A stretch of 64,000 bases of DNA from Anniella stebbinsi (GCA_029215795.1 JARDYH010000002.1:62659001-62723000), one strand, 5' to 3'. Shown: positions 34,444 through 46,955, counted from the stretch's first letter. Numbers and translations are program-made. The notes: generated by a model not told the origin, from the letters alone.

Positions 34444-34726
34444 AATGGCATCTTAAAAATAAATAGCATGTGTGTGTGTATGGGGGGGGGGTCCTTATCC
34501 ATATTGCTCCCCCCTGCTATTTGTATTGGAAGAAAAGCTTCCATTTACACCCATGTAAGCTTTTCTTCCAATGCAAATAGCCGGTGTGGGACTGCTGATC
34601 CAGATCAGAACCACTGAAGAGGGCAAATGGTTCAAGGCCTTTCACCCCCCCCCCCCCCCCCCCCCGTGCTGGGTTTCCAGTCCTGATCAGGACCTCATGT
34701 CTGCTATTTATTTTTAAAATGCCATT
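34444..34726. mobile_element. TIR MITE with inner hairpin and long poly-C
   Basis: AATGGCATCTTAAAAATAAA (34444) is the inverse of TTTATTTTTAAAATGCCATT (34707-34726). Inside, GCTATTTGTATTGGAAGAA and TTCTTCCAATGCAAATAGC form a strong hairpin around 34513-34581. About 22 consecutive Cs lie near 34645-34665. Confidence 0.75.
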
Positions 34727-34854
34727 CACACATGAATGACATCTTGTCTAGTATAGATTTCAGATACAAAAGTAACAGACATTTAGGATAGGGGCTTAAA
34801 GCTTTGGGACACATATAAAGTAATCCAATGAAATGCTGCATGTATATTTTAGGG

Positions 34855-35720
34855 CTCATCTACACCTAGAGCTCTTTCGAGAGGGGGGAGGGATGATCAC
34901 GAAGTTTTCTGCTTCAGTGAATGTTCCTCATGGGCACACGCCAGCGAGTTTGCTCGCAATTTAAGGAGAGCCATCCCAGGGAGATTTTTTAAATGATTCC
35001 TGACTCTTTCACAAGAGCAGAGTAGCGATACTGCACGAAGACAATTTATTAAAGACACACACACGCACACACGGTGCTGAAAGACCCCTAGACCAATCCA
35101 GAATGTGTCGACAATGCTCTCCCCGAGGGTGCCCATCCGCCAGGATTTGTCCGGACATGCCTGGAAAATGGCGGGCAAATTCTGATCCGGGGGGGGGGGG
35201 AACCCATTTTCGCGGGCTAGATCCGGAAATTTAGCCTCCCCGAAAGGCCTGTTTCGGGCACTTCTGGTTTCGGCCTTCTGAGGCCTTTTGAAGCCATTTC
35301 CGGGTTCCTAGAGGGCCCTTTGCAATGGAATTCGCTTTGGCAGGCCTCAGAAGGCCGAAACCAGAAGTGTCCAAAACGGGCATTCCAGGGCTTGTCCAAA
35401 CCATTTCCTGGTTCCTAAAGGGCCGTTGCCATGGTGATGGCCCTCTAGGAACCCGGATTTGGCTCAAGCAGGCCTCGGAAGGTCCGTTTCGGACACTTTC
35501 GTCCAAAACCAGAAGTGCTCAAAATGGGCCTTCCGAGGCCTGCTTGAGCCATTTCCAGGTACCTAGAGGGCCATCGCCATGGCGATGGCCCTCTAGGAAC
35601 CCTGAAATGACTCAGGCAGGCCCCAGAATGCCTGTTTTGGGCACTTCTGGTTTTGGCCTAACGGGCCTTCCGGAGCCTGCCAAAGTCATTTCCGGGTTCC
35701 TAATGGGCAGCAGCATGGGC
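34855..35720. repeat. GC-rich palindromic array
   Basis: After a GTCCGGACATGCCTGG segment (35150), units with GGCCTTCYGAGGCC, CATTTCCGGGTTCCTAGAGG, the palindrome CATCGCCATGGCGATGGCCC and CGGGCACTTCTGGTTT recur in both orientations to about 35720. The 188-codon open frame across it (35325-35891) and the shorter ones on the other strand are composition artefacts with repeated peptide motifs. Confidence 0.7.
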
Positions 35721-37169
35721 GACGGCAGTAATAGTGGTGGCAGCACAGAGGTAGTAATTTTTAAAATATTGGGCTTGAAAAATATGATCTCTTCAATAAT
35801 GTGGTTGATCTTATGCATAGGGGAAGAACAAACAATGCTTCACCCCCACCCCATCCCAAGCAAGAAATTGTTTACGTTTGGAGATAGGTGAGCAGGAGGT
35901 TGCTCATCTACCCCTGAATCTGGAGGGCAGTGTGGCACTTATCTATTCCTTCCCTGCAGTGTATAGGAGAGTTTGGGGTGAGATTGGGATCAAGGAATGC
36001 ACACTTCATTGTGGATCTTTGTTTTATCATTCCTTCTGGGATACTCTTAATCTATTAGGGGGCTGCACCTCTTTCACATCTAAAGGAGTAATTGGAAGAG
36101 TGATTCATTAGGAGCAGAAGAAGTGCTTTTCCACTCATCCTAATTAAGCCTCCTTCCTGCAGGATTTTTTTTTCCGGCTTTGACGTGGACTGAGTCCTTA
36201 AAGATAACATCCTAGAGTACTAGTGGTATATTCCTATTGAATGCATATGCCTTGACACTCATCCCTCAAGTTTAATTCCCCACTCACCCCTCCAGAACAC
36301 TATATAAACTTGTATGGGGCTTGATCAAGGCAGTTTCTTGCTCCTCCTCCAACTGATGTTGTAGTATCTAATGCTAGTCCTATCAGAGTAGACTTATTGA
36401 AACAAATAAGTTTCATTCATTCCAGTGGGTTTAAGATTAACATTAGATATTACTCACGGTATACAAAGTTTAAAAAACATTTCTATAAATACACACAAAC
36501 AGACAGTATAAACAGAGACAACAAATATCTGAAAAGAATGTTAAGCAATCAAGCTTAACCTGGTTAAAACTCACCATCTGTTACCAAATGCCTGAGAAAA
36601 GAGAAAGGTATTAACCTGGCACTGAAAAGATAGCAATATTGGCAGCAGGCAGGCCTCATCATGGAGAGCATGCCATAATTGTTAAGTACATTAACAACCA
36701 AATCCTAGAGGTGTTTATTCAAAATATTATTTCACAGATACAATGGGACATTAGCATGACACTAGTCCCAGTTCAGTTTTGATAAATATGATAATTTGAA
36801 AAATATAATAGAGCAGGAGGAAGTAATAGGTGGGGGGAATTATTTTCCCATGTTTCTAATTTCTGTCCCTTTGAATTCAAAGAAGATGTAAAACTGACTA
36901 ACCAGGTTGCAAGAAGCTTCTGGTATAGTCAATTTAATGTCTAAATGAGCATTGCACAGTAGTCCAACAATCCAACTACATATTTTTTTCATACAAAGTT
37001 TGATTTTTAAATAAAGCTTCTGGGTTAATCAAGCACCCATATAACTTGCACAACCAGCTTGCACAGCCAACTTGATTACAGACTATGGCATATAATGTCC
37101 AGGCGTGTACACATGGAAATGTGTGCACATTTGTTGTGCATATGAACTGTTTTAAAACTAGGACAGGTG
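35721..37169 (-). other. Unassigned; LINE-type 3' segment at 36440-36700
   Basis: 36440-36700 resembles the minus-strand LINE segment at 28262 (GGTATTAACCTGGCACTGAAA, GGCAGGCCTCATCATGGAGAG). The rest is AT-rich with no supported feature. Confidence 0.4.
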
Positions 37170-37325
37170 CCTGAATGTTGGTCCTCTGGGACATGCTAGA
37201 GCAGAGATGTGCAGCAAGCACCCTCTGCACTACAGCACTCATCACCTCTTATCATTGACCCTACTGGCTAGGGCTGATGGCAGTTGAAGTCCAACAATAT
37301 CTGAAGGGCCATGAGTTCCCCAATA
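37170..37325. mobile_element. Palindromic MITE fragment
   Basis: It includes CTGGCTAGGGCTGATGGCAG and TTGAAGTCCAACAATATCTG, ending GGGCCATGAGTTCCCC. This is the right half of the family at 10190-10330. Confidence 0.6.
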
Positions 37326-38931
37326 CTGAAGCATTCCACAACTTTGCTTGTTTAATTGTTAGAACAGCTATATAAAGAAATGCAGACTGGCTCAATAATT
37401 ATCAGTGCATTTGAGCTGCATCTATGTGAAATAATTTCTTCTGTGATATTTAGAATTAGGATAGTCTTTTTCATAAATTAATACAACAAGAAATCTTTGG
37501 GATTTATTTCTATGCTCCATTTCCCTAATGCCTCACATGCAAACATACTCCAGAAAGAGGAAGGAAAAAGTGAGACCCAAGAATTGCAAAATATTCTATG
37601 CAATGTTTTTTCAACTTAATCAGCTGAGGAATTAAACTGTTCTGAGTGGGACGCCATTTGGGATTGCTCCCACTGGTGGAATAAAAGCTCTGGATCCAAA
37701 CCACAGTATTTATTTAAAATCATCATTTTTAATAGCACCATATAGACACAGTTGATGTGATGCTGGTGGCTGATGTGACTAACAGAGTAATTGTAACTTT
37801 TTCTTCTTGCCATAGTTCTTTAACTTCCATAGCTAGTGGTGTATATTTTGCTCTCTTTTCTTCTTTTAATGCAACATTTTTGTTATTAGGTATTGCTTAT
37901 TGTTTATGACTCTTGTGTCTGGTCCAGAATTGTTCTGTTCCAGCAAGAGAATATGAGTGCATAATGTGACTTGGCTTAACTTGTTTGAGTGTGTCTGAAC
38001 CTCCTAGGTAAATCATCTTTCTGGAGAGCACCTGCTGGTTGCATGATCCTTGAGGCCAGATTCTGGTGAGTGCATAATTCTTGACGCGAGGCTTGCACTT
38101 GTTAGAGTAAGGCTGTGATCCTATATTCATTTATCTGGGAGTAAGCTTTATTGAAATCAATGGGAGTCATTTGTGTTGTTTCTTTGGGCAGTTTTCTTTG
38201 GGTCCCTGATTAGGATTTCTGTTCTCTGCACAGTGAGGCAGTGTAAATTCAGGAGATATTTGGATAAAATGAGGGAAAGACCCTTGTCTAGCATTGTGGT
38301 AATGGGCACCCGTTCTTGCCTTTCTTTACATTGTTACTGACCATGACCTTGTGTACATGACTAATGAATCAGAGGTATAATGACAAATTTTTAGATTAGT
38401 TTCTCACTGATAAACCAGAAGTTGAAACAAGCTAAGAGGTGCTAGTGAGAACTGCAGATAAACCCGAACTGCAACAAACCTTTAGTCCATTTTGTTCCAT
38501 GGGTAATGTTTGCAGGGTAATAGTGTTTTATTCCCTTTCTGAATGCTAGTATGTTGTACTAGGTTTTTCTGCTCTTGTTAACGGCTTCATTTGTTCAGTG
38601 GTATGCTGAATCTGTGAGTATGGATATGAGAAAGGTGATGGGGAAAGAGTGTTAAATGTTACGAAAGTTGAGACTATGGTCATCCAGTGAAGGATTTGCA
38701 GTCAGAAAAGATATTTGAAGCAAGGGGAGACTGTACCTACCACACGGAGTATAGCAAAAACTTTAAAGTACAGCAAAAGCTAAAAAAATAGGAGTGAGTG
38801 AAGTTAATTTCAGATACATTGCATGTCTGTCTTGTTCTTTATTTCAGTGATTTTAACATTAAGATGCTATGTAGAACCGTTCGTCTTAATTGTGCCTGTG
38901 AAATCAGACATGTGACCAAGGCCATGTTCAG
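37326..38931. other. No recognisable gene
   Basis: Only a short palindromic-repeat fragment (38105-38165, GGGAGTAAGCTTTATTGAAATC) is recognised. Open frames are unsupported. Confidence 0.45.
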
Positions 38932-39164
38932 GTGGGCACGACCCCTTGAGGACTGGGCATGTTGTTGGGCATGCCCCCTTGGGGGTTGGGTATGTTGGTG
39001 GGCATGCCCCCTTGGGGGCTGGGCATGTTGGTGGGCACGCCCCCTTGGTGGCTGGGCATGTTGGTGGGCATGCCCCCTAGGGGGGCTGGGCATGTTGGTG
39101 GGCACGCCCCCTTGGGGCGGCCATGTTGTCCTCCTTTTTGGTTTCCAAAATATGGTCACCCTAT
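38932..39164. repeat. Six-copy, 33-bp minisatellite joined to a hAT-type end
   Basis: Units of about 33 bp (GTGGGCATGCCCCCTTGG + GGGCTGGGCATGTTG) run from 38932 to 39127. Directly after it lies the right terminus of a TAGGGTGACCA-type hAT element (TTCCAAAATATGGTCACCCTA, ending at about 39162). The left terminus of that element is not found. Periodic open frames on both strands arise because the unit is a multiple of three. Confidence 0.85.
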
Positions 39165-39219
39165 CTCCCCCTCACCCCTGATACCAGTGGGCTCGCTCCG
39201 CTTAGCTGGTTTCCTGTTC

Positions 39220-39360
39220 ACTGAGCCCCGCTACTCACGAGGAACAGCAACAGCTTCACGAGGGGAGGGCACACCAAGGGGAGACTGTACCAAGGGGAAA
39301 CATTCGCGAGACTTTCATGTGTACCAAGGGGCACACCAAGGGGAGACTTTCGCGAGAGCA
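39220..39360. repeat. Short irregular repeats
   Basis: CACCAAGGGGAGACT (or TACCAAGGGGA) recurs four times and TTCGCGAGA twice between 39260 and 39358. Function unknown. Confidence 0.6.
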
Positions 39361-39810
39361 GGGGGGAAAACAAAACAAAAGCTGTCATCAATATCCTGGG
39401 AAAACTGAGGGGTTGTCCCTAGATCACAGCGTGATCAGCTGTGCATCACATGGCCCGGTAGGGACAACCTTGATACTATTCTGCAATAAATGGCTGATGT
39501 GGATAAGACCTTAGTCATTCCTTATATAACCATAAATAGCTTTCATACAAAATGTTAAAGTCTTCTCATGCAGAGTGAGATCAGAGCAAGTACTTCAAGA
39601 CAGCTATAAACTAAATCCAAATAATGTTTAAGTAGACATCAAGGCATTCCCCACTGAAATATCTGACTTTAATAGTTTTTTCCCATGTACAGAAAATCAG
39701 ATTGTTTGAAGAATTGAAAAAGAGTTCATGAAAACATGTATTCTGAATAGGGTGACAAATAGCTTAAACTACAATGACAGGTAGCCACAGAGTGTTTTTG
39801 AAGGCATTTT

Positions 39811-39838
39811 AAATATATATATATATATATATATATAT
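39811..39838. repeat. (AT)n microsatellite
   Basis: Fourteen uninterrupted AT units. Confidence 0.9.
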
Positions 39839-39839
39839 C

Positions 39840-39990
39840 ACACTCAGATTTGTCTTTTTATAGAGTGCATTGCAATAGTCTAAACATGACGTAATCAAGG
39901 CATGATTAACTCTTGCTAAGTCAGACCAATTGAGGAAGGGTGGCATATGGCACACCAAGCATACTTCTGAAACACACTTCTTGCCACTGC
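39840..39990 (-). pseudogene. L2-type LINE reverse-transcriptase fragment
   Basis: On the minus strand the frame reads SDLARVNHALITSCLDYCNA, the well-known L2/CR1 C-terminal RT segment with its LDYCNALY motif. It is short and truncated on both sides. Confidence 0.7.
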
Positions 39991-39999
39991 TGCTTCCTG

Positions 40000-40550
40000 A
40001 AGATCCAGATATCAAGAATGAAATTGCTCACCTTCATGCTATCAATGTAGTGTCTGTTGTGGTGTCCAGTGCATTGTCTTCTCCTGTTTGGTGGGATCAC
40101 TTTCAGTTTTTGGAGCCTGAGGATGTAGACAAGATGCTTGCATCTGAACGACCCACCACATGCTCTCTTGACCCTTGCCCTTCATGGCTTGTTTGATCTA
40201 CCCATGGGGGACTAACCTGATGGATCAGAGAAGTGGTAAATGGATCATTGTGATGGTGTGGCCTCTCCTGCCTTGAAGGAAGCAGTGATGTGGCCATTAC
40301 TGGGGAAAACACACACCTCTCCCTGGATTCAGAGATCTATGCCAACTATAGTCCCGTTACTAACACCCCATTTGTGAGTAAGACGCTCGAGAGAGTGGTG
40401 GCATCTCAACTGCAGGAACTCTCGAATGAAACTGCTTATCTGGATACAGGTGGCCTTGATGGCCTGGAGTGCCCACTACCAACTTTGGTTTGTGTGCCAA
40501 CTATGGTTTTGTGTGGACAGTTTAGCCACTGGTCAGTGCACTGGTACCCT
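40000..40550 (+). pseudogene. L2-type LINE ORF2 (reverse transcriptase) fragment
   Basis: Frames on the plus strand include SLDPCPSWLV, then NYSPVTNTPFVSKTLERVVA and SQLQELSN. These are the L2 segment normally reading xxxDPCPSWL and NYRPVSNLPFLSK-LE-VVA-QLQ, just upstream of the RT palm. Stops and frame changes break it, so it is not functional. The part between this block and 40540 is shortened relative to a complete LINE. Confidence 0.75.
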
Positions 40551-40960
40551 CACGATTAGACTACTGTAATGTACTCTATGTGGGGCTGCCCTTGTGTATT
40601 GTTAAAATCTGTTAAAAGAACTGCACTGACTGCCTATAAGCTGCCGAGCCATCTTCTAGATTATGTTTTCGTCATACAAAGCCCTAAACAACTTGGGACC
40701 AGGATACCTAGCAGCCCAATTTCCCTTATATGTCCCCAGCCAATATTTAAGATAATAAGAAGAGTCCTTCCCGGTGGCGCTTAAAACAACACAGTGGCAA
40801 CATTCTGTTGCTTTCAGAACCACCAGCAAGGACTCCTCTGATTATCTTCAAGGTAAATTGGGTACATATAAGGGAAAGTGGCCTGCTAAGTATCCTGGTC
40901 CCAAGTTGTTTAGGGCTTGGCAGCTTATAGGCAACAAAAGGCATTGCTTAAAACATTGAC
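40540..40960. pseudogene. L2 3' coding fragment present as an inverted pair
   Basis: 40545-40745 continues the L2 C-terminal region (DYCNVLYVGLPL, then a SYKALNNLGPGYLAAQFPL-like segment across frames). Bases 40636-40745 then return in inverse at about 40826-40932, including CCTAAACAACTTGGGACCAGG versus CCTGGTCCCAAGTTGTTTAGG. The inner spacer is about 80 bp. Confidence 0.75.
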
Positions 40961-41599
40961 TTTTTCAGTGAAGCATCATGTTTCTACTATTTCTGGCTCT
41001 GTCACTGTGTGTTTCCAGTTTTGAAGCTTTGTTCTGCTGACTCGTGATGTTTTATCATTTGGTATACAATATACACCAGGGACTGGATGAATGAAGCAAG
41101 ATCGAAGTAATGGGAAGTGCTGCAGTACATAACTCAGATGAATCCAAGTATGCACACTTGAGTATTCCAGAAGTGCAAAACAGACTAGGCAAACTCAATG
41201 CCATCTCCTTTCAACACTTTCTCAGCTTCACTGAATCTCTGCACCAGGGCTGAGATGTCAGTTAGTCTCAGTTCTATTAGTGAGCAATTTAGTTGAGTGC
41301 AAATCTTTTCAGTGGAAATTGTGAACATGCATTTTGCAATTTTCCTTCTCTTGGGTTCTTTTTTAAGAGCAGACATCTGGATTTGATCCTTGGAAAAAAT
41401 CGTTTCAACACTTTCCTACAGATGTTAAAACAGATTACCCATATGAATTCCACGTTATTTTATAGCATAATGACCGACATTTCCAATGTTTTTAGAGGCT
41501 CATTACAGGAAATAAATGGAGCCTAAATTATAAGGAGTTACCTGATGAAGGAATCTAATGTTTCTAAATATTTTGGAGCAGGCCCAATCTGATTCACGA

Positions 41600-41887
41600 A
41601 GTTACTAAAAAGTGAATATTTGGGCAATAAAATCCAAATTGTAGACATGCTGATGAGACCCAAATTGGTGATGACTTCCCAAGAAAGAGATCTTATGGAT
41701 GTCAGTTGATGTCAAGCAAGCACAGACATTGTTTTGTTTGCAGCACCTGCTGAGGACATTTTCATTTAAACAAGCTTTCCCCAATTGACCTTCCACAGTT
41801 TTATTGACATAATTGGATTTAAAATATTTTCATTCTGAATTCTGATTCCTTATTTCTTTCTTTAATTATTCACTGCTTTGCAATCTT
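41600..41887 (+). mobile_element. L2-type LINE 3' end
   Basis: It resembles 12900-13305: TTTAAACAAGCTTTCCCCAA, TTGACCTTCCACAGTTTTATTG, AATTGGATTTAAAATATTTT and TTATTCACTGCTTTGC. No (AAAT)n tail; it is cut by the next element. Confidence 0.55.
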
Positions 41888-41955
41888 GTTCAGACGATAT
41901 ACTAAGCTATGGTAGTTAAGCATTTTGAGCTAAACATTATGGCTTAGAGTGTCGG
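41888..41955. mobile_element. Half-MITE related to 3895-5817
   Basis: TTGTTCAGACGATATACTAAGC and then a short GGTAGTTAAGCATTTTGAGC segment and ATTATGGCTTAGAGTGT as the inverse part. The right end is lost. Confidence 0.6.
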
Positions 41956-42131
41956 ATCGGGGAAGGGACAAATACCTTCAAAAGAATCGTTAAAATTCTG
42001 GAAGGATGAAGAATGATTAAGAGAAGGTCTCATGGGTGGGGGAGCACGGGGGGGATTGTTGAGGGTTATGTTGTTTATGTTTTATTATGTTGTTTATGTT
42101 TATTATGTTGAAATAAAAATTATTAAAAAAA
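41956..42131 (+). mobile_element. L1-type LINE 3' end
   Basis: The 3' untranslated tail of an L1: a GGGGGGATTG run, TTTATGTTTATTATGTTG, AAATAAAAATTATT and a poly(A) tract at 42124-42133. Confidence 0.6.
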
Positions 42132-42132
42132 A

Positions 42133-43618
42133 AGAATAAGTTTGAAATATATTTATTGTGTCCTTTTGCTACAGAAAGTAGGATGCAATCCTATACACAC
42201 TTATACAGAGTAAGTCCCATTGAACTCAACTTGGTATAGTATTGTATAGACATGAATAGGATTGGCATCTCTACCTATAATACGGAAAGTATGTGTGCGT
42301 TACGTATATCTGTAAATGTTTACTCACTTCCAGATGAGTTAGAAACTTGACAATGTGACACAGTGATAGGTCTGGCTGTACAATGTACCAGAAAAATCTA
42401 AAAACACGAAATTTTGGGGGTTTAAGTATTTTTTAAAGAATTTAATAAAAACCTAGGTTTATGCCTACAACTCACAGCATGTCTTGGGTGAAACTCCCAG
42501 CATGCCTTGGGCAGGAGGCGAGACTTACTGGCCTTTGGTGGCCATTGTGAGTGCACAGGTTGGTGGCTGGTGTGTGTCTTTTACAACCCCAACTCCTAAG
42601 GTTGGTCTTGAGCAGTCAACCCAATTCCACATAAAAGGAAACAACCCAAATAAATGGGCTGCATCCATTTGCGGTGCCTCTTCCCACCCTCTGCATGGTT
42701 TTAAAAATGTAACTAGATACAACATCATGACTTTGAGGGGTCAAATATGCTCAAGGCATTCCATCCTGATATCGCTGTTTTCTCAGAATCTGGGGGAAAC
42801 AAGTGTGTAGCCCTTGCCCTTAAGAGGGAGGGAGGAAGGGGAGGCACTCTGCACATGCCCAGAAACAGGCCCTACAAAGGGGGGAAGTGCCCAGCCCAGC
42901 TCCGGCCCAGTTCCGGCCCAGCTCCGGCCCTTCAGTACAGGCTCTTGATTCAGCATTTGGTGGGTGAGAAGCACAGGCCAAGGCAGTCTCAGCAGGATTG
43001 GCTGGAGCTGGGTGCATCCACTCATAGCTGCTTACCTCCCCTCATTGCAGATGCTACTCCTTGACACTCTATTGAGGAGCAGCACTGGCAACAAGAGGAT
43101 GTCTCAGAGGATGCAGACACCTGCGGGCTGCCAAAGGCATGCTGGGAGGTGTAGTACTGGCATGTAGAGTGGCTGATTTAAAATAAAGTATGAGTGAGCA
43201 AACCCTGACCTCTCACTAACTGTTCTCCTACCTGACTTTCTCCAACTGCCACTATCCCTGTCCACCATTCTATTCTAGCCTCAGCTACATCAATCAATCC
43301 TCCATTCACTCTTCTGTCTCAATGGTATAGTCAGGCTTTTACATAAAATCATAAACTTTATTCAGAACTAGGATGGCCTGCTCTCCAGTTGTCTTCCGCC
43401 ACATCTCAGATGGTGTTCAAAGATTAACACATTGTTCAGAGACCTAGGCTTAGGCCTACAACTCCCAGCATACCTTGGGTAGGAGGGAAGACTTATCAGG
43501 CTTTGGCAGCCATTATCTGGTATTGGCTCACCCTCCTGGGCTTGAAGGGACAGCTGCCTCAGTTGCTAGGCCCCATCAAGAGCAGGTCCATTGCCAACAG
43601 CAACCAAGCAAAGTGTCA

Positions 43619-43656
<38 letters not shown>

Positions 43657-43971
43657 TCCCTCACGGCCAAACTTCACTTCCCATGAGCTTCAGCAGCAGG
43701 CCTGGCCATGCATTGAAGGTGAGAGAGAGCCGGGGTGGTGGGGAGAAAGTAATTTAATTTGTTTTAATGTTACCTCACAGGCCTAGGACTAGCCTACCTT
43801 GAAGGGTTGTCATGAGGGTGAGAGAGGAAAAAAAGAAAGAAATGAATTTAATTTGTTTAGAGGTTAACTCAGGCCTAGCACCAGCCTGCTACTTTAAGAT
43901 GATTCCTTGCAGACATATATTATATGGGGCCCAAGCAATGCCGGGTAGAAACTTGAAATCTGGCATGCTGA
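42133..43971. repeat. Duplicated Helitron-like segment, copy 1
   Basis: It is collinear with 46956-49144 over its whole length at high identity. 135 bp upstream there is a palindromic-repeat fragment shared by both copies. At 42269 the text A|TCTCTACCTATAATACGG fits the Helitron rule of a 5'-TC start after A. The segment contains an (AGCC)n tract (43618-43655), repeated ACAACTCCCAGCAT motifs and, at 43925-43945, a hairpin-like CCCAAGCAATGCCGGGT. No Rep/helicase coding region, so at best non-autonomous. Confidence 0.6.
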
Positions 43972-46955
43972 ATTAAGAGATACAAATGAGACAAGCCTGG
44001 CTACAAATCATATCCTTTATTCTCTTTTAAATACTCTCCTGCCTAATCCCAGATGTGGGGTACTGGTTGAGAATATGCAAGTGGTGTTGGAAAGGCATTC
44101 GGCACGTGCTAAGAGGTATTTTCTTTGTAAATGTTTTAGGCTTGTGCCATAAGAGATCCTGGGTGACATTCTGGTGAGCACTGACTCATGTAAAACTCTC
44201 TTCCCTACTCCTGATAGATATATAAAATCTGTTTCTCCTTAGTATCCCTCTTTTCCATACAAGGATTTATAACATCCTCTACATGAAATAGGAACTGCAT
44301 ATTGAGATTAAAGCTACAGTTTCATCCACTGCAATGTCTATGGTACATGCCAACCTCAGTATTCTCTGTATTTCATTATTAAAACCATGTATTTATTATG
44401 CTGTGAATATAATTTCCATATGTGATCTTAAATCCCCCAACAAGAGACATTTCTCTAACTGCATCTCATTCTGGCTTGAAATAAAATATTGCACTCACTT
44501 CTGCCAATGTCACTCAAAATTCAGAGCAGCTGGATCGTTAGCCCAAAATGATGTTCCAGGTTGTGCCCCCCCCCCCCGCACAAAACTCAATACCTGAAAC
44601 TTGTAAAAGTGCTTAGCTTGCTTTGTTTCATCATGGACGACAGCCAGCTGAAATACATTTCAACATAATTTCACCACAAAATTTCTGAGAATGCTGTTAT
44701 GGAAACTGCAACACCTCCCTGCACGGAAACTGTCTCCTCTTGATATGGAAAAGATGCACAATAATCTTTACATATTAATATTTGTAGCTTTACAGGAAAG
44801 ACATGTGGCACACAATGAAGAAATAATAAATTCCAAAAATTAAACCACACACACACACAAAATCAATTTTGTTGCAACTCTTGACTGTACTACATATTTT
44901 TAATATCTCCATAATGAGAAATGCATTCAGCTTGAGTTTGCTTGTGGAGTATTATTTCAGCAGCACACAATAAACAGAAAGTGTAAAAACCTCTGTTTTC
45001 ATAGTGTTCAAAATATCTTGGAATATGCACTATAGATTAATTTATTCAGAATAGTAGAATGAGTTGGGTGAAGAAACAACAGTCCACATGCAGAGGAGGG
45101 GAAGGGGGCAATTCATTGGAGGTGGTGGTTGCATTAATGTGTGTACCTTGTGGGCAGTGCTGTTAGATAGCTATTTAATTCCCAACAATTTTCTGGGAAG
45201 CCAAGTGTGACTGACAGGTGTTTTTTATTAATATGGCTGTTGCATAAAATGAAAATCATTCTAATAAAATGAATAATTTGCCCTTGAAAGATGAACTTAT
45301 CACTACAAATTTTCATATCTAGAGCTGAGCTAAATTGTCTCATAGGACATTTCACTGAGAAAAGTTCTGAGATTTTCCTTTTACTTATCCCTACTCCCAT
45401 AGACATGTCCAGCCCTGATTGGAGCAGAGGAGGAGAAAGTGCACTCTCTGCGGCCTCCGGAAAGTGCACAGTTCTCTCCCACCACACTAATGGCAGCCTC
45501 TGGAAAGTGCATTGTTATCCCAGGGGTGCTAATGGCAGTTGCTTTCCCATCATCCTTAAAAGCCCTGATTCGAGCAGTTGGGGCACATGCTGGAAAGCAG
45601 AAGCGGCCCCAGGAAATTAAGGTGTACCTGGGCACACCTGGCACACCCCATGTACACACCTATGCCTACCCCCACACTCCAGATAAGAAGGCCACTTTGC
45701 AGAATTTTCTCCGCCATTTTCGATGTGGAAGCTGTCCTTTCCCCCACAGTGCCCTGAAAAGATACTAGGCCTGGGGCATTGTGGAGGGATGCAAAATGGT
45801 GGCCAGACTGTCAGAAGGTTTTTCCTCAATATGTGGAGTGTGATAAGAATGAGGATAGGATGGGCAGAGATGGGTCCAATCTACATGGGGAATTTACTAC
45901 AGTGTTACTGCACCTCCTACAGGGGTGTGACACATAACATTACCCCCAATCTATATCAGTCCTGGGGGTTTTTTGCCATAAAACCTGCATTTTCTCAAAG
46001 TCCTTTTGTAATGGATTTCCCCTTTACTGCAAGTAATATTGGGTTTTGGGACACAGTAGTACCTGCTGTAGTACTTTGGGAGAGGAGAATGGCTTTAATA
46101 CTGACTGAGGGGAGTGATGATGTTAGGAGTTAACCTATTCCTGTTGGTTTCACTCTCTGCTCACCAAGATCAGGGCATGTTTTTTATATAGTGTTTGCTA
46201 ATGCATACTTGCAGAGCTGTAAATCTGTGAATAGCACATGCACACACAAACACACATTCCTGCTGGCTTCTCTCCCAGACTTACTTTCTCTAGTTCTCAG
46301 CCCTGCCCAGTAAATTGAAGAGTGAATGCAATGCCGCTTCCCCTCCTCACTCCACCTGCCTTTGCAGGAGGGTGTTCGAAATGTTTGTTCAAGCCTTCCC
46401 AATGCTCTCCTTTGTCCTTTTTATTTCCTTGCATCAAGGAACAACTATCTGAAAACCTACCAATATAGAAGTCTTCTCAGAAGTAAATCACACTCTCTTC
46501 AGTGAGGCTTACTTCTGAGAAAGTTAGCACGTTGCTTTTGGGCTGCCTTTTTTCGTTATTTTTAGAAATCTCCACTCCTTTGCACCATCACAGAAGTTTA
46601 ATGGGTGTAAAAAAGAAAGAAATAAATTGATGTCATGAGATTCTGCCTACATAGCCAAGTTAATGTGGTTTAAAATTATGTTTGCAAGATTTATATCAAG
46701 TCTACACCACATTAATTGGCTGCTTGTGCCATGGGAGAAGTAGATATGTATTTAAGAAAATGCTGGAAAATGCTCAGTGTTGGAAACCTTCAGGTAGATT
46801 GGGCCCAGGTGTCCTTTTACTCACTCCCCCCCAGGTTTGTTAAAGTCAAGAATATAATGCCACAATAGGACTACAGACTGAAATATTTCCACCTCACCCA
46901 ACAATGAAACCTGAATGACATCCTTGCCTTCAAGATATACATTGCTTTATTTATG
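43972..46955. other. Interval between the duplicated copies
   Basis: No gene is seen. 45400-45670 carries repeated AAGTGCACTCTC / AAGTGCACAGTTCTCTCCC-type blocks. It ends GGCACACCCCATGTACACACC, the inverse of the terminus at 53812, so it is probably the right end of the same TIR family. The remainder is unassigned. Confidence 0.45.

Noticed and set aside
35231..35891. 188-codon frame (plus) and overlapping minus frames
   Set aside because: They follow palindromic repeat units; the same peptides recur because the DNA repeats, and no family is recognised.
38839..39408. Repetitive frames of 106-149 codons
   Set aside because: Generated by the 33-bp minisatellite, which is a multiple of three.
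43618..43655. Possible CRISPR-like array from AGCC repeats, and from the minisatellite at 38932
   Set aside because: Contiguous tandem repeats without unique spacers in a vertebrate genome; not CRISPR.
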